The notes: a model not told the origin generated them from the sequence alone. DNA of 64,000 nt from JBAMOY01 sp037071015 (GCA_037071015.1 JBAMOY010000001.1:620001-684000), one strand, 5' to 3'; shown: positions 25,690 through 33,914, numbered from the stretch's first letter. Numbers and translations are program-made.

Positions 25690-27447
25690 CTAAAATGTTC
25701 TTTTAAATGGCTTTGCTTTAGGAAGTATGCTTTTTCCTAAAATAATCTCACTAGCAAACATACAAATTGAATCGACTGAATCATCATGTACATTTGGTTT
25801 GTCAAAAGAATATTTAGTCATATTTTCCATAAACCTTCCATAATCACTGTTAGGTTTTGTTAATGTCTTATCCAAAAATACTACAAATTTTTGTACTATA
25901 CCACGATTATTTTTTATTCTTTCTTCTTTCTTTACAGTATTATATTTTTCTATTATTTCACACCAATATATACCTTTTGCTTTCAATCTATCTGTTAATA
26001 AAGTTTTTAATGATGTATCAATATTATTTTCAATAACTAATTTTATTATTTTATGTTCAATTATTTTTTCTATTATTTCATCATACAAATCTTCCATAGG
26101 TTTTTGTTTAAATATACAATCTACAAAATAATAGTTACCATTGCCATCAGATTTTAATATCGGCATTGATACATTATCTTTTCCTTTTCTCGCTGTATCT
26201 AAAGATGCCATACAATAATTTTGTAAATCATTTGGTAAATTCATATATGTTCTTAATTTTTCCCATGCAAATTCTCTTCCCGTAACAGGTAATGGATCTT
26301 GTTGATAAACGCAACTAAATAAGAATGGATCTGTATTTTCTTCCACTTGCTCTGCTATTTCTTGTGGATATACCTCTGGGCATGTTGTTCGATGATTTTC
26401 ATCTAGCATAGGAACACGAATAACTATTGTAGAATGGTCTTCACTTTCCATGACATATTTATTATCTGTCGGCAATAATGGAGATACTTTGTTTCTATCT
26501 TCAATAATTCTATTTAATATGTCTTCTGGACACCACTGCGTACCAACAAAAATAAATTTGCATCTTTCACTATCACGTCTGTTCCACCATTCAGTAGTCC
26601 ATTTTTCATAAATTCCTCTATGTACACTTTCACTATTTGCTTCTTCTGCTCCTTTTGTTATATCGTCAAATATCATAGCAAATGTTGCTCTATTACCAGT
26701 TAATGCTCCTCCTCTACTACGTGCTATATGATTTGCTGATGGGGCATGAGAGTTCTTTATTTTCCAATCTGATTCTCGTTCTACCTCAAATGGTTTACCA
26801 TTATATAATTTAAATAATGGAAATATTTCAGCAAATTCAGGACTGCATATTATTCCTTTAATAGTTCTACTAAAACCCATTACCAATTCATCAGAGTATG
26901 ATATTCTAATAATTGAATTATCTATATTCATACCAAATGCCCATGCTGAAAACAATGTAGCTATATACGATTTACCAAGACTTGGACTATATGAAGTAAT
27001 AACATACTGTAATTTTGGGTCAAATGCACACCTATTTAAAGCATCTACATATGGCTTTAATACTTCCCTACGATTAGCCAATACTTTCTTTGGCTGACTA
27101 AACTCCATATAATCTATAAAACACTCAAAATCACGACGAGAACAAAAACAATACAATTTCTTATAATAATCAAAAAAATTAGACATATTTTCTACACTAC
27201 TTTTTTCAGTTAATGTATGTAGAACTGGTATTGCATATTTCTTTGCATTTTGTACTGACTTAAGTTCATCCTCTTTATAATAATTTTCTAATATCGCAAG
27301 TAGACTTTGACACCATTGTAATTTATCCGTTTCTCTAACTTTATTACTTTTTAAAACAGCCACTATATCAAAGAAAGTCTGTGACATAGTGGTTGCTTTT
27401 TCTTGAGGCTTTTTGATTTCTATCTTTTCGCCTATTTTTAAACTCAT
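25690..27447 (-). CDS. Terminase large subunit
   Basis: About 585 residues from ATG 27447 (MSLKIGEKIEIKKPQ). The ATPase domain shows a Walker A-like SPSLGKS near residue 153, and a Walker B FAMIFDDI near 247; the C-terminal RNase H-like nuclease has its first Asp in MASLDTARKGKDN and further acidic residues in LVIENNIDTS and VHDDSVDS. It packages phage DNA into the prohead. No small subunit gene lies directly upstream; a candidate is at 36.9-37.7 kb. Confidence 0.93.
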   Translation of the reverse strand: MSLKIGEKIEIKKPQEKATTMSQTFFDIVAVLKSNKVRETDKLQWCQSLLAILENYYKEDELKSVQNAKKYAIPVLHTLTEKSSVENMSNFFDYYKKLYCFCSRRDFECFIDYMEFSQPKKVLANRREVLKPYVDALNRCAFDPKLQYVITSYSPSLGKSYIATLFSAWAFGMNIDNSIIRISYSDELVMGFSRTIKGIICSPEFAEIFPLFKLYNGKPFEVERESDWKIKNSHAPSANHIARSRGGALTGNRATFAMIFDDITKGAEEANSESVHRGIYEKWTTEWWNRRDSERCKFIFVGTQWCPEDILNRIIEDRNKVSPLLPTDNKYVMESEDHSTIVIRVPMLDENHRTTCPEVYPQEIAEQVEENTDPFLFSCVYQQDPLPVTGREFAWEKLRTYMNLPNDLQNYCMASLDTARKGKDNVSMPILKSDGNGNYYFVDCIFKQKPMEDLYDEIIEKIIEHKIIKLVIENNIDTSLKTLLTDRLKAKGIYWCEIIEKYNTVKKEERIKNNRGIVQKFVVFLDKTLTKPNSDYGRFMENMTKYSFDKPNVHDDSVDSICMFASEIILGKSILPKAKPFKRTF

Positions 27448-27489
27448 TTTATCACTCTCTCTATTTTTTCCCTTAGAGAAAGTGCTACA
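27448..27489 (-). promoter_or_regulatory. Conserved hairpin element, copy before the terminase gene
   Basis: Minus strand TGTAGCACT, a 9-bp stem CTTTCTCTA/TAGAGAGAG (one G-U), loop AGGGAAAAAA, then AGAGTGATAAAATG. Confidence 0.68.
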
Positions 27490-27499
27490 CATTTACATT

Positions 27500-27820
27500 T
27501 TAATTACTTCTAAAATACTCTGCTTCTCTATAACTTTTAGTCATTTCCAAATCTTGTATTCTTGAACCAAGATATTTATGTTCTTCTCTCATTTTTTCTA
27601 GTTGTTTATCAATCTTATCTTGTTCCAAATTAAATTTTAATTCTTTTACAAGTTGATACGTATCTCTTTGATAATCTCTATCACAAACCATTTTAGATGT
27701 TTCAGATTGCCTATGAAAACTATCAATTGTATATTTTGCTCTGTCATCTATTCTTTCACATAATTTATCAAATTTTTTGTCAATATATAATTTGATATCT
27801 GCTATATCATCTTTTTTCAT
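27500..27820 (-). CDS. Coiled-coil phage protein of unknown function
   Basis: A 106-residue highly charged helical protein (KLYIDKKFDKLCERIDDRAKYTIDSFHRQSETSK ... LEQDKIDKQLEKMREEHKYLGSRIQDLEM). Preceded by AAAGGTGAAG. It lies in the packaging block; no motif identifies it. Confidence 0.6.
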   Translation of the reverse strand: MKKDDIADIKLYIDKKFDKLCERIDDRAKYTIDSFHRQSETSKMVCDRDYQRDTYQLVKELKFNLEQDKIDKQLEKMREEHKYLGSRIQDLEMTKSYREAEYFRSN

Positions 27821-27836
27821 TATTCTTCACCTTTCT

Positions 27837-28292
27837 TTAACTACCAAAATAGAATAACCATTTGCCTATTTTGGAATCTATATTTTGTTCTTTTAATTCT
27901 TTTATTTTATTATTATTTTCTAAATAAATATTTATTTGTTTTTGGACAAGTTCATCACTTTTTAATTCTGGATACATATTAACTAATGTAATTGAACTTT
28001 CATTTTTAAATTCTTTGTATGTATCACTTTCAAATTCCATATAATTTTTTACTAAATCTCCAATTTGAGTTTCTATTTTTGTATTTTCTTTTTCATACAT
28101 TTCTATCTTGCTGTTTGCAACAATACCATCTATCATATAACCTGATGCAGATATAATTATGATAATATCTAACATTCCAATTGATATGGCACCAACTACC
28201 GAAATAATGATAGATAAATCATAATCATTACAAGTACAAATTATAGCACATACTATTGCAAGTACACATAAAATTGTAAGTAATATTACCAT
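27837..28292 (-). CDS. Membrane protein of unknown function
   Basis: A 151-residue protein with two N-terminal membrane segments (about 2-20 and 27-52, the second Ile/Ser/Gly-rich) and a soluble helical C terminus (KIEMYEKENTKIETQIGDLVKNYMEFESDTYKEF). The last base of the upstream stop overlaps its start codon. No family recognised. Confidence 0.58.
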   Translation of the reverse strand: MVILLTILCVLAIVCAIICTCNDYDLSIIISVVGAISIGMLDIIIIISASGYMIDGIVANSKIEMYEKENTKIETQIGDLVKNYMEFESDTYKEFKNESSITLVNMYPELKSDELVQKQINIYLENNNKIKELKEQNIDSKIGKWLFYFGS

Positions 28293-28591
28293 TATTCTTC
28301 ACCACCATTTGATTGTTCTAATTCATCTGTACAATTATTATTTATGTCATCAATCATTTGTTGTTCTTCTTGTTCAGTTGATACTGGAATATCATCATCA
28401 ACTGTTGTTTGATTAGCATAATATTCTTTTTCTTCATCTTTTGTTGCTTTCTTTACAAATTTGTTTTTGATACGTTCTTGTGCAATTTCATCATCACACA
28501 TAAATATTTCACCATACCTTCTTTGCAATCCATTTGTTTTATCAACAAAATAGTCATAATCTTTATTTTTAAATATTGCCTTAACCAACAT
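28292..28591 (-). CDS. Acidic phage protein of unknown function
   Basis: A 99-residue protein. The N-terminal 45 residues look folded (VKAIFKNKDYDYFVDKTNGLQRRYGEIFMCDDEIAQERIKNKFVKKA), like small phage proteins found near terminase genes; the remainder is a disordered Asp/Glu/Asn/Gln tail. Confidence 0.55.
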   Translation of the reverse strand: MLVKAIFKNKDYDYFVDKTNGLQRRYGEIFMCDDEIAQERIKNKFVKKATKDEEKEYYANQTTVDDDIPVSTEQEEQQMIDDINNNCTDELEQSNGGEE

Positions 28592-28612
28592 TCTATCATC
28601 CTCTTTCTTTTT

Positions 28613-29194
28613 TTAACTTGAATACTTCCAAATAAAACCACCAGCAGTTTTTCTTGTTCCCTTGCAAACTTGAATTATATTTGCGTTATTTAATCCTAAC
28701 ATTCTTTGGATTTCATGAGCTGATTTCCATTTTGCTAAAAATTTGCCATCAGTATTATATTGAAAGATTTCTATACAATTTCTATCTTCCATTGTTTTAG
28801 CTATTTTCTTTTTAGTTTCAATAGTTACTTTTGCTAAACCAGTATCATATGCATGTTGTATATTTTCACTTCCTGTTGCCCATTCAAGATTGTCGACACA
28901 ATTATTTAATTTATTTCCATCTTTGTGGTTTACTTGTGGCTTATTTTCTGGATTTGGTATGAATGTCTGTGCTACTAACCTATGTACTAAAAAATCACTA
29001 ACTTTCCCATTTTTAGAAAGCCTTGTTCGAAAATAATTATTTCCTCTATCAAAACCATTTTTTAATACTATTCCTTTTTGGATACATTCTCCATTTCCAC
29101 ATCTTCTTATACAATCTAAACTTTTAACTCTACCTAAATTTGATACTCGATATAGTCCCTCATAACCAACTACATCTTTCCATATTTCTTTCAT
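28613..29194 (-). CDS. HNH homing endonuclease with NUMOD4 and NUMOD1
   Basis: A 193-residue free-standing homing endonuclease: NUMOD4 (EIWKDVVGYEGLYRVSNLGRVKS) at the N terminus, HNH core with FLVHRLVAQTFIP, VNHKDGNKLNNCVDNLEWA (His/Asn ligands), and a C-terminal NUMOD1 DNA-binding unit ending TAGGFIWKYSS. It sits just before the packaging block and probably targets neighbouring DNA of related phages. All key residues are present. Confidence 0.92.
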   Translation of the reverse strand: MKEIWKDVVGYEGLYRVSNLGRVKSLDCIRRCGNGECIQKGIVLKNGFDRGNNYFRTRLSKNGKVSDFLVHRLVAQTFIPNPENKPQVNHKDGNKLNNCVDNLEWATGSENIQHAYDTGLAKVTIETKKKIAKTMEDRNCIEIFQYNTDGKFLAKWKSAHEIQRMLGLNNANIIQVCKGTRKTAGGFIWKYSS

Positions 29195-29195
29195 A

Positions 29196-29285
29196 TTATA
29201 CCTCTTTCATTTGTTTTAAATAATTCATAAATTCATCATATAATCCTTCTTTTTCTAGGATTAAATATAGTTCTTTAACTAACAT
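29196..29285 (-). CDS. Micro-ORF of 29 residues, family with 52504-52599
   Basis: A very short frame with an excellent site (AAAGGAG, five bases, ATG): MLVKELYLILEKEGLYDEF then NYLKQMKEV. It shares the pattern ELYxxLxKEGLYDxFxxY with the micro-ORF at the other end of the prophage. Its last codons provide the GAGG ribosome site of the HNH gene. Function unknown. Confidence 0.6.
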   Translation of the reverse strand: MLVKELYLILEKEGLYDEFMNYLKQMKEV

Positions 29286-29421
29286 AAAAACTCCTTTCAT
29301 TGCCATATTGAAAGAAGTTCATATTTTTGGTATAATATGTATGAATTCGTTTCAATACGGGTTCATTTAACTTTGATAGATCGTAGTGTGTCGTCCAAAA
29401 CAAAACTACTTTCTATCTTTT

Positions 29422-29583
29422 TTATTTGTCTTTTTTTATAAGATGTCTAATGTATTCAGCACATTTCATCTTATTTTTTTTTGCCTTTTCAATAAGTTCC
29501 TGATGTTCCTTTTCATCTAATCTAACAGCAAATCTTATTGTTCTTGGCTTTTCACTTGTTAAAGGACGTCCTTTATCTCCCAA
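29422..29583 (-). CDS. Ribbon-helix-helix (CopG/Arc-type) regulator
   Basis: A 53-residue protein starting with TTG 29583 after GAGAGGTGATACA; the upstream frame lies across the promoter, so a longer protein is unlikely. IRFAVRLDEKEHQELIEKAKKNKMKCAEYIRHLIKK is a standard RHH fold. It probably represses its own promoter through the TGTGTCG inverted sites described separately, and may control the packaging operon that follows. Confidence 0.75.
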   Translation of the reverse strand: MGDKGRPLTSEKPRTIRFAVRLDEKEHQELIEKAKKNKMKCAEYIRHLIKKDK

Positions 29584-29599
29584 ATGTATCACCTCTCTT

Positions 29600-29646
29600 T
29601 TGTGTCGTTCTGTATATATTATATTATACGACCGACACAATGTCAA
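29600..29646 (-). promoter_or_regulatory. Consensus promoter with RHH operator
   Basis: Minus strand TTGACA (29646-29641), 17 bases, TATAAT (29623-29618). Two inverted half-sites, CGACACAA at 29633-29640 and TTGTGTCG at 29600-29607, flank the -10 box. A further TGTGTCGT lies at about 29388 in the next intergenic gap. Confidence 0.7.
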
Positions 29647-29672
29647 GCGATGAGGTATAATTTTATAAAATT

Positions 29673-30104
29673 TTATTTCTCTGGCATCTCATAAATAATT
29701 TGTTTGTTATTTAGATGTGCCTCTTTTTGCTTATTTTGTAATTCATTTTTGACTTCTTCTGCTCTTGCATTGGTATCATATCTACCTATAACAATACCAC
29801 CTTGAACACATACTAGATTTGAAGTTTCTTTGTCTTTAAAGAAATCCTTTTCAACATCAAGTGCTTTTTCTATTTTTTCAACAAGTTTTGGTGTTGGTAT
29901 TTCCTGATTTTCAAGTATTCTTTCAATATTTTTTCTATAACTATTCCCTATAATACCAATTAACTCTTCTATAGACATATTATTACTGTTTAATTGTTCT
30001 TTTATTTTATCTCCAATCACTTGTATTTCTTGTCTATGCCCTATTCCTATCATAGATGGATATACACTTAGTCCATCTTGGCTAAATATTAATATATTAT
30101 TCAT
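29673..30104 (-). CDS. HTH (XRE-like) protein with C-terminal extension
   Basis: A 143-residue protein. Residues about 22-75 look like an XRE helix-turn-helix (QVIGDKIKEQLNSNNMSIEELIGIIGNSYRKNIERILENQEIPTPKLVEKIEKALDV); the last 50 residues form a small beta/alpha domain. Probably a transcription regulator in the second regulatory block. Moderate certainty. Confidence 0.6.
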   Translation of the reverse strand: MNNILIFSQDGLSVYPSMIGIGHRQEIQVIGDKIKEQLNSNNMSIEELIGIIGNSYRKNIERILENQEIPTPKLVEKIEKALDVEKDFFKDKETSNLVCVQGGIVIGRYDTNARAEEVKNELQNKQKEAHLNNKQIIYEMPEK

Positions 30105-30121
30105 TCTCTATTCCTTCTTTC

Positions 30122-30343
30122 TCAATCTTTTATATTTATTATTGTTTCAATTTCTACTGGTTCATTTTTAAAAACACATTTTATACCATTTTGACCATGT
30201 TTTTTTATATAATCTATTAATTCATCTTTATTAACATAAGTTATTTTATTAGTAAAGACATTATTATTAAATGTTATACTAACATAACTAGTCTCTTCAA
30301 CTATTACATATTCTTTTTTTGCGTCTGTTATCTTTTTCTTCAT
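30122..30343 (-). CDS. Small phage protein of unknown function
   Basis: A 73-residue basic protein with a beta-strand pattern (EYVIVEETSYVSITFNNNVFTNKITYV). No family recognised. It is within a closely spaced minus-strand gene run. Confidence 0.5.
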   Translation of the reverse strand: MKKKITDAKKEYVIVEETSYVSITFNNNVFTNKITYVNKDELIDYIKKHGQNGIKCVFKNEPVEIETIINIKD

Positions 30344-30350
30344 ACAATTC

Positions 30351-30518
30351 CTACTTTCTATTAAATATTTCTTTCAGTTTATTGATTGCTAATACAATTA
30401 CTGCTACTATTCCTACTAATAATATAATTGGTGCTAATAATATCGAACCTGCAACAAATAATACAAACATAACTATCATAAATATAGATAAACCTATAAA
30501 CATCAATAATTCACTCAT
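30351..30518 (-). CDS. Small two-segment membrane protein
   Basis: A 55-residue protein, ATG 30518 directly after the upstream stop. MSELLMFIGLSIFMIVMFVL and a second hydrophobic segment (LLAPIILLVGIVAVIVLAI) leave a short basic tail (NKLKEIFNRK). It could be an antiholin-like or membrane-effector peptide; function unknown. Confidence 0.6.
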   Translation of the reverse strand: MSELLMFIGLSIFMIVMFVLFVAGSILLAPIILLVGIVAVIVLAINKLKEIFNRK

Positions 30519-30719
30519 TTACTCACCCACTTTTACTATTACTTCATAATCATGCCGGAAAAATAAGAAATCTTTATATGGCAATGTTCCATAATCTTCA
30601 TCTTCATAATGTCCAAATTCAAATTCTATTTCATTTTGACTATAAATTAAATCTTCTATTGAAATTGAATTTGATTCTTTTCCTGTTTCTTTGTCTTTTA
30701 ATCTAATTGATATTTTCAT
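30519..30719 (-). CDS. Small acidic phage protein
   Basis: A 66-residue protein (MKISIRLKDKETGKESNSIS ... FGHYEDEDYGTLPYKDFLFF). Overlaps the upstream gene by four bases. No family recognised. Confidence 0.5.
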   Translation of the reverse strand: MKISIRLKDKETGKESNSISIEDLIYSQNEIEFEFGHYEDEDYGTLPYKDFLFFRHDYEVIVKVGE

Positions 30720-31033
30720 TTAATTTCACCTACTTTTTTCATTATTTCTTTTAATTCTTTTTGACCTTCTTTGCCAACAGGTGCTACCATACTTGTTAAT
30801 GTTGTTTGTGGCAATCCTAATGCTTTTTCCCATAAGCAAAGCATTTTAGGGCGTAATATATGTTGATTATCTACTTGTTTTAGAAAATTACTGATATTTT
30901 GTGGCGTTGTTATACTTGTAATACCTACTTTTTGTTTTATTTTGTTTATTTCATCAGCAAATCGTTTTAAAGTCCATTTTTTCTTTTTTAAAATCAGTTG
31001 TATATATTCTGATACATTAAGCATTATCTTCAC
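30716..31033 (-). CDS. HTH-type phage regulatory protein (candidate)
   Basis: A 105-residue basic protein, with MLNVSEYIQLILKKKKWTLKRFADEINKIKQK and SITTPQNISNFLKQVDNQHILRPKMLCLWEKALGLPQTTL reading like an XRE-type DNA-binding domain with an insertion. It overlaps its upstream neighbour by 17 bases. Confidence 0.6.
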   Translation of the reverse strand: MKIMLNVSEYIQLILKKKKWTLKRFADEINKIKQKVGITSITTPQNISNFLKQVDNQHILRPKMLCLWEKALGLPQTTLTSMVAPVGKEGQKELKEIMKKVGEIK

Positions 31034-31220
31034 CCAGCAATCTTAAAATTCTTTTATACATTTCATCATTCCATTTTTCTTGAAATGATTGTCTTTCTTT
31101 TACAAATTCTGCAATATGGCATAATTGTTTACTCATATCATACATATATTGCAATTTCTTTTCTTCGGTAAGTTCATCAAATACTTCTTCTTTATATTCT
31201 TGTAATGTTCTATGTTTCAT
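31017..31220 (-). CDS. Small phage protein of unknown function
   Basis: A 67-residue helical charged protein (TLQEYKEEVFDELTEEKKLQYMYDMSKQ). It shares one base with the stop/start junction of the upstream LexA-like gene. Confidence 0.5.
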   Translation of the reverse strand: MKHRTLQEYKEEVFDELTEEKKLQYMYDMSKQLCHIAEFVKERQSFQEKWNDEMYKRILRLLGEDNA

Positions 31221-31438
31221 TATTCCCAGCCCTTCATTACAACAATAGACCTTGCTTTTCCAATTGTTGTTTTTATATAGCCTTTTTCTTCTAATATCAT
31301 TAGTTTTTTAAATACAGCACTAGGTGATACTTTTAACATTTTAGATAATTCTGCTGTTGTTGGTGGGTATCCATTTGTATTGATGAAATATGCTATTGCT
31401 TCCATTGTTTGCTTTTGTTTTATTGTTAACTTAGTCAT
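31220..31438 (-). CDS. LexA-N-like winged-helix protein
   Basis: A 72-residue single winged helix matching the LexA DNA-binding domain: LTIKQKQTMEAIAYFINTNGYPPTTAELSKMLKVSPSAVFKKLMILEEKGYIKTTIGKARSIV. There is no peptidase domain, so it cannot self-cleave. Probable phage regulator in the second regulatory block. Confidence 0.82.
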   Translation of the reverse strand: MTKLTIKQKQTMEAIAYFINTNGYPPTTAELSKMLKVSPSAVFKKLMILEEKGYIKTTIGKARSIVVMKGWE

Positions 31439-31653
31439 TTATTCCATCTCAATTCTTCTATTTGCTTACTAATTGCTTTAAACAAATCCATAGTAAATTG
31501 TACTTGATTATAAGGCTTAAACTTTTTGTTTTTTAAATCAAATGTAATTATTCTACAATAATGATTATTTTTAGGTCGCCAAATACACCTAATGTATTTA
31601 TCTGACCTCTCATATTCATATCCTAACTTCTCAAACATTTCTTTAGCACTCAT
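31435..31653 (-). CDS. Small phage protein
   Basis: About 72 residues from ATG 31653 (MSAKEMFEKLGYEYERSDK); an ATG three codons earlier is also possible. The IRCIWRPKNNHYCRIITFDLKNKKFKPYN pattern is seen in small phage early proteins. Function unknown. Confidence 0.55.
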   Translation of the reverse strand: MSAKEMFEKLGYEYERSDKYIRCIWRPKNNHYCRIITFDLKNKKFKPYNQVQFTMDLFKAISKQIEELRWNK

Positions 31654-31894
31654 AATCATCATTTACCCCACAATCTTTTACAGCATCTTGTATACTTAAA
31701 AAGTCTTTTATATATTTGCAGTATTGTTGTTTGCAATCTGTTTCTTTATCAAATTTCCAACACCAAAATGGACAACGTTTTACTTTATAACCACCATATG
31801 GATATTTCTTAGATGGTTTAATAGGCTTTTTAGGAATATAGCAATATGGTGTATTTTTTGGTATGAGTAATTTTGCTATAAGTTGTTTAATCAT
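31643..31894 (-). CDS. Small cysteine-rich phage protein
   Basis: About 83 residues from ATG 31894. Cysteines in VKRCPFWCWKFDKETDCKQQ and YCKYIKDF could make a zinc knuckle. The N terminus is basic and proline-rich. Function unknown. Confidence 0.52.
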   Translation of the reverse strand: MIKQLIAKLLIPKNTPYCYIPKKPIKPSKKYPYGGYKVKRCPFWCWKFDKETDCKQQYCKYIKDFLSIQDAVKDCGVNDDYEC

Positions 31895-32099
31895 TATCCA
31901 CCTCATTTAATAACCAAAGCAATGTCTCAAGTTCTGCCCTTTGCGTTATCTTTGGATTTTTCTTTAAATATTCGATTCGCTCTTGTATTTCTTCTTTAGA
32001 CTTCATCGATTTATTGCCTTGATAGAAGTCATATAGCATTTTATATTGTGAATAACAGTTATATAAAGGTCTTAAAGTATCTTGTATTTTATCATTCAA
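31887..32099 (-). CDS. Small helical phage protein
   Basis: A 70-residue protein overlapping both neighbours by a few bases. Helical, with an EELQERIEYLKKNPKITQRAELETLLWLL-like C-terminal segment. Function unknown. Confidence 0.5.
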   Translation of the reverse strand: MNDKIQDTLRPLYNCYSQYKMLYDFYQGNKSMKSKEEIQERIEYLKKNPKITQRAELETLLWLLNEVDND

Positions 32100-32623
32100 T
32101 TTTCATCACCCTTTACAATAGTTTCATAATCACTAGGTTCTTGTGATTTGTTTACCCATTCTGTCATTTTAAATTCATTATATAAATCAATACTAACCCT
32201 TTTGCCTTTAGATGCTATCCACGGATTAAATGTATAATAATTTTTATTTTTTTCTTTATGTTTATGTATAACATCTTCTTTAATCAAATCATTAAGAATT
32301 TTTATTGTATTTCTTTCTGATATTCCAAATATTTTAGATATACTTTTATTGGATAGATAAATACCATTATTGAATCTTAATATCCCATCCATATAGCCAA
32401 CATATTTGAGTAATAAACATATATATTTACCATATTTACTTAATATATTAGTTGCTTGATCATTTACTTTAATAAATCGCTTTTTTATTTCTTTAGTATC
32501 ATAAAAATAGTCAATAGATTTTTTTCTGACAATTCTATCTCCTTGACCAACTTTTATAACAACTTCATTATCATTAATTACTTCAATAATTTCTCCATTA
32601 CCGTCAACAATATATTTTGTCAT
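32096..32623 (-). CDS. Winged-helix replication/regulatory protein
   Basis: A 175-residue protein, first gene of the second minus block. Residues about 60-135 form a winged helix (YICLLLKYVGYMDGILRFNNGIYLSNKSISKIFGISERNTIKILNDLIKEDVIHKHKEKNKNYYTFNP), reminiscent of RepL/MarR-type proteins in clostridial phages and plasmids. It lies beside the 0.9-kb AT-rich gap, which would suit either an initiator or a regulator. Confidence 0.6.
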   Translation of the reverse strand: MTKYIVDGNGEIIEVINDNEVVIKVGQGDRIVRKKSIDYFYDTKEIKKRFIKVNDQATNILSKYGKYICLLLKYVGYMDGILRFNNGIYLSNKSISKIFGISERNTIKILNDLIKEDVIHKHKEKNKNYYTFNPWIASKGKRVSIDLYNEFKMTEWVNKSQEPSDYETIVKGDEN

Positions 32624-33530
32624 ATATCACCTTTTCTCTATGCATCATAAAGACATACTTATATAGTCTTTCTATGTCACACAACATCATAGTAACAAAT
32701 CATTAATTTAGCCTTGCTTTATAAGGGATAAATACATATTTTTCAACGCTTATGTCCTCTATATCTGGGAATACTATATATAATGATTAAGTACATAAAT
32801 ATTAAAATATTTTATAACTATAGTATTAATATCATATTATTTACTGGCTTTTCACTGGCTTTTTGTAAAAAAATAAAAATAATTAAATAAATAGTCGTTT
32901 TTTATTATGAAAAATTAAAATTTTATATTGTTTGATATATAATGTAGTTCTTTTGTTATTTTTTATAGAATTTTGGGAGTAAAAACACCCCCGTATACCC
33001 TTCGAAATATAGGGTTGGGGTACATTAACGAACGATAATATACTAATAAAAACATTGAAATATAATGCTTAAATAACTATTTAGTAAATATATTAAATCA
33101 CAATAAAAAAACACTATAAAATTATAATCATAGTGCTAAAAATAATAATATGTTTTTGAAATTACAGATAGGCAAGGACTTCTGTTAATTTCCAATACAA
33201 TATAATACAGTTACAATATAATACAATATATTAAATAATAATCAACAACATAATAAGTAATCAATAATATAAATAATATCATTACAAATAATACCAATAT
33301 CAATAATAATATATATCTATATAAAGTCATAGTCATATACAATAATACATGCTAAATAAACAATAATAAATCATAATAATATAATAATACTACCTAATAA
33401 ATAATAACTAAATATAGCCAAATAAATAGTAAATAACAGTATAATATCAATATATATAAATAGCAAGAATCACAGTATTAATATACTAACAAACACATTG
33501 AAAATAAACACATAAATTGGTATAAAAGTA
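32624..33530. other. 0.9-kb AT-rich divergent intergenic region, possible origin
   Basis: No gene of either strand is supported. It contains a GACATA/TATGTC hairpin near 32655, one copy of the 22-bp repeat (32843-32864), an unusual GC-rich hairpin at about 32985-33022 (ACCCCC...TACCCT paired with AGGGT...GGGGT), and then 500 bases almost purely A and T with ATACAATAT-type repeats near 33190-33230. It separates divergent operons. This is the best candidate for a replication origin, but no initiator site is proven. Confidence 0.4.
32843..32864 (-). repeat. 22-bp dispersed repeat, copy 1
   Basis: Minus strand GCCAGTGAAAAGCCAGT preceded by AAAAA: two GCCAGT half-sites 11 bp apart. Identical copies lie at 41005-41026 and 52725-52746. 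It is upstream of the 32.6-kb operon in the reading direction. Confidence 0.75.
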
Positions 33531-33559
33531 TTGACAAATACATATAATAATAGTATAAT
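33531..33559 (+). promoter_or_regulatory. Consensus promoter of the plus-strand block
   Basis: TTGACA at 33531-33536, 17 bases, TATAAT at 33554-33559: a perfect sigma-A promoter driving 33.6-36.1 kb. Confidence 0.85.
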
Positions 33560-33566
33560 TAATATA

Positions 33567-33857
33567 GAGATAAGGAAATGGGAAACACTACTAAAAAAGG
33601 AGTTGATAAAATGATAATGTTAGTGTTAAGCTCGATCATTAAAACAATAACATTTTTGATAATAGCAATATTAATTGTCTTATTGTTAAACTACTTATTT
33701 ATAAACGATTTTAGAAAGTTGGTTAATAAAATAAAAAGAGTTATCTTAAACCCTCGAAAAGTTAACAAGATAACTCAAATACAAAGACTAATATATAACT
33801 ATTTCTTTTAAAAAGACTAGTTGTATATAAGAAAAAGTTTCCCTTTCCTCGTCTCTC
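33567..33857. repeat. Imperfect inverted repeat flanking the small membrane gene
   Basis: The 20 bases at 33567-33586 (GAGATAAGGAAATGGGAAAC) are complementary, with few mismatches, to 33837-33857. The left arm begins just after the promoter -10 box and the right arm lies after the gene. It could fold mRNA ends together or act as recombination sites. Confidence 0.5.
33611..33811 (+). CDS. Small membrane protein
   Basis: About 66 residues from ATG 33611, chosen for the strong AAGGAG site; an earlier ATG at 33578 lies in the inverted repeat. One long membrane helix (SSIIKTITFLIIAILIVLLL) is followed by a strongly basic C terminus (INDFRKLVNKIKRVILNPRK). First gene of the plus-strand block. Shape resembles toxin-like or phage membrane effector peptides; function unknown. 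Confidence 0.55.
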   Translation: MIMLVLSSIIKTITFLIIAILIVLLLNYLFINDFRKLVNKIKRVILNPRKVNKITQIQRLIYNYFF

Positions 33858-33914
33858 ATTATAAATTATTAGAAAGAAAATGTCAAGCATGACATAATGG
33901 GAGGAAATGAAAAA

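Noticed and set aside
25405..25740. 111-codon plus-strand frame opposite the portal start
   Set aside because: It crosses the portal start and hairpin region in reverse, with no ribosome site and implausible Phe/Cys-rich sequence.
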